Shown: piece by piece, positions 61,001 through 64,000 of the stretch
How the letters are laid out: every line of letters starts with the position of its first letter
Numbering within the stretch: the first letter of the stretch is position 1
From: Orbilia blumenaviensis
Taxonomy: Eukaryota; Ascomycota; Orbiliomycetes; Orbiliales; Orbiliaceae
DNA length: 64,000 nucleotides
Assembly: GCA_036872755.1 (NCBI GenBank)
Contig: JAVHNS010000014.1
Span: 62,001-126,000 of the forward strand
Direction of reading: 5' to 3'
Notes under the pieces: model-generated
Databases searched by the model: none
Told to the model about the DNA's origin: nothing
Seen by the model: only the letters and a program-made list of their open reading frames with translations
Position numbers and translations under genes: made by a program

Positions 61001-61130
61001 ATGAATCAAATCGATACGGCTACTCCACAGATGACACAATTGAAGGCCGGGGAAATAGTAACGGGTTCCGGCGTCGTATTGTAGGATTTTCCTCGTTAGC
61101 TAAGTGCACAGGGCGTATATCTAGTGCTCG
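58040..61130. other. 3.1-kb region between divergent pectin-side-chain enzyme genes
   Basis: Contains both promoters. No gene was recognised; frames are short and lack family features. Several ordinary A/T-rich stretches occur, none of them RIP-like. Confidence 0.45.
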
Positions 61131-61135
61131 TAGTT

Positions 61136-61144
61136 TATATAAAG
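61136..61144 (+). promoter_or_regulatory. TATA box of the GH53 gene
   Basis: tatataaag about 120 nt upstream of the ATG at 61,265. Confidence 0.5.
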
Positions 61145-61198
61145 TTGACGCATCACGCCTGTTTTAGATGCGAGGTTTGGGTAGGATACCAAGGATAA

Positions 61199-62390
<1,192 letters not shown>

Positions 62391-62394
62391 ATGA

Positions 62395-63720
62395 AGGATT
62401 AAATTTACCCTATACTGTAAATAGTAGGAGAGATTCGGTTAATCTCTTGCGTCCCTGGAGGGAAAAAGACGAAAATCTCGTGTATATAGGAAAGCATGAA
62501 TTAGTATACTTTAAAATGGAATAAGAAGGGTTATTAACAAGTGCTGAGAGTTTTGCCCTTTCGGGAAATCATCTTCGAGCGGGTAGAAATAAAGAGTAGC
62601 ATCGAGATGAACTCGTGGATTGGCTTTAGGCCGAGCGGTCTGTCTGCGGCATCGATTGGGAAATCTCTCCGATCTGTTTGCGCTGCCGGCCGCTGCCGGC
62701 CAGCAAACGCATTTAGGAAGTTTAACGAAGGGGGCACTGCGTACCTCTGCCGCGCAACAAACAAATAGACTTTTAGAAAATAGGCTTTATAGGGAATAAT
62801 AGACGAGGGGGGTCGACATTGATACTCCTATTGTTAAACTATGGGTCTCGTGATCGGTACTGAAAGGATGTCGGGCATTCTAAAAACACACCGCCATGTG
62901 GGACTTAAATATAGAAAAGTTTTTACCTCATCGCAGGTGGCCGGTTTTTGCCTATGGAAGTTAATTTGTGAAGTATGTAGTATTGACTCGGCTCGGCCTG
63001 AACAGGATTCCACTAACGTTCAATTGCATACCTCCATAGTTTAAGCAATTTGGTTTATAAATTTGACTAAAAATGATTTGTTCATTGTGGAGTATGTTAT
63101 ACGTATATATGACCTGTGGGTGCACCCGGTGAAGAAGTGTGTCAAAAACATCGGCTTGTTCCGTGGGTTGATATGAACGTGCTCTATCATGAGGTCTCGT
63201 GATTGCGCAAAGTTGCTGCTCGGACTCTGCAATGCTTCCTGTAGCAATCAGTTAATTAATGGCTACAAGTTAGTACCATAAGCCCAAGCCTTTAATTACG
63301 AAACGAATGGAAAGAAATTAGAACTCTCATACGAGGTAAGCTTAGGCCCAAATCTTGCTTCACCTAACCGACGTGTTAACATGTGTTGGAATTGTGGCCT
63401 GTTTGCCGAGTCAACTGGTCTCGTGGAGGAACCGATTCTTGGCAACACATATCGACCACAAAATGCAACACAGTCGTTCTTCTTAGGTCCAGCGAATTGA
63501 ACCTGACATTCACCGACATCAGCACTGTTGGATGGTATTGATTACGGTGGGATGCCCTTGCTCTTAAGATCTTGGTATATAGTAGTGATATCTCAATCCT
63601 GGATACTCAGATTGTAGATAATTAAAGATCATAAACTTAATACTCGCAGATGCATATGTACACATAAGCTTGTCTATGTATAATAAGATTATAAAATCTG
63701 ATACAAATCTTGCAAATCTG
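62395..63720. other. intergenic
   Basis: About 1.3 kb between the GH53 stop and the next start. Frames at 62,534-62,768 overlap on both strands. A 10-bp direct duplication (gctgccggcc) lies near 62,681. Nothing else seen. Confidence 0.45.
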
Positions 63721-63726
63721 AATCCT

Positions 63727-64000
63727 ATGATATTTCAACTTGCTTCGAGTTTCAGTCCTGGAGTTTTTCGAGCGGCATATTCCAGCGGCAGTCGAACATC
63801 TGGGCTTTTTGATTATTATGTTGGTAAGTCTAAACGAAGGCGATAGAGCATCTTAGCCTCCTTCGCTAAATAAAGTTAACATTCTAGCTGGTCAGGGACC
63901 GCGGAGATACGTTCCTTATCCGGCGACAAATAACTCAGATTCGTTGAAAAAACCCACTGGAACGAAGTTCAGAACTTTGATGGTCTTCTGGTGGATTCCA
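63727..64000 (+). CDS. 5' part of an unrecognised gene, cut by the window end
   Basis: Exon 63727-63823 and exon 63888 onward join in phase (donor GTAAGT, acceptor CTAG). They begin MIFQLASSFSPGVFRAAYSS and read on to the last base without a stop. Too little is visible to name a family. The clean intron and continued open frame make a real gene likely. Confidence 0.5.

Overview
This window looks like the nuclear genome of a filamentous ascomycete (Pezizomycotina; class not decidable from this alone). The signs are short introns of about 50-100 nt with GTAAGT/GTATGT donors, CTAAC-like branch sites and YAG acceptors, a fungal CBM1 cellulose-binding module, fungal-type CE16, GH43 and GH53 enzymes, a RAX1-like RGS protein, a fungal calpain, and a very AT-rich block of the kind left by repeat-induced point mutation (RIP). 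All gene models below were built by reading splice signals and checking reading phase by hand. No alignment or database search was run, and Pfam/CAZy family names are given from memory.

Layout. Bases 1 to about 9,600 are an almost pure A/T block with no believable gene and five separate tandem-repeat arrays (periods about 250, 55, 78, 208 and 123 bp). Composition changes abruptly near 9,580-9,650. Just inside the normal-composition DNA sits a 5'-truncated nucleoside-phosphorylase domain, the kind found at the N-terminus of fungal NLR-like proteins. From 11.2 to 17.9 kb come a GPI-anchored protein with a duplicated six-cysteine domain, a CBM1-CE16 acetylesterase, a proline/glutamine-rich protein with a conserved C-terminal domain, and a small coiled-coil protein.

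From 17.9 to 34.3 kb the DNA is gene-poor but of normal composition. Splicing by eye recovers four genes there that no single long reading frame reveals: an apparently intact sterol C-5 desaturase (ERG3-like) paralogue, a broken delta-14 sterol reductase (ERG24-like) pseudogene beside it in divergent orientation, a small secreted protein made of two copies of a cysteine-rich unit, and an alcohol-acetyltransferase-family enzyme. Two consecutive-pathway sterol genes side by side, one dead, plus an acyltransferase, could be the remains of a specialised metabolite or self-resistance locus. That is inference.

From 34.3 to 55.4 kb gene density is ordinary: a glutathione transferase with an in-frame, mitochondrial-presequence-like N-terminal extension; a SAM-dependent methyltransferase of the type seen in fungal meroterpenoid clusters; a RAX1-like RGS membrane protein; a Cys/His-rich small protein; an MFS exporter and an M20 amidohydrolase in divergent orientation; a nine-exon calpain with a long charged tail and a 10-nt micro-exon; a PLAC8 protein; and an unrecognised two-exon gene. 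From 56.8 to 62.4 kb a secreted GH43 endo-arabinanase and a secreted GH53 endo-galactanase are transcribed away from each other. Together they would strip the arabinan and galactan side chains of pectin (rhamnogalacturonan I). The window ends inside a gene that starts at 63,727.
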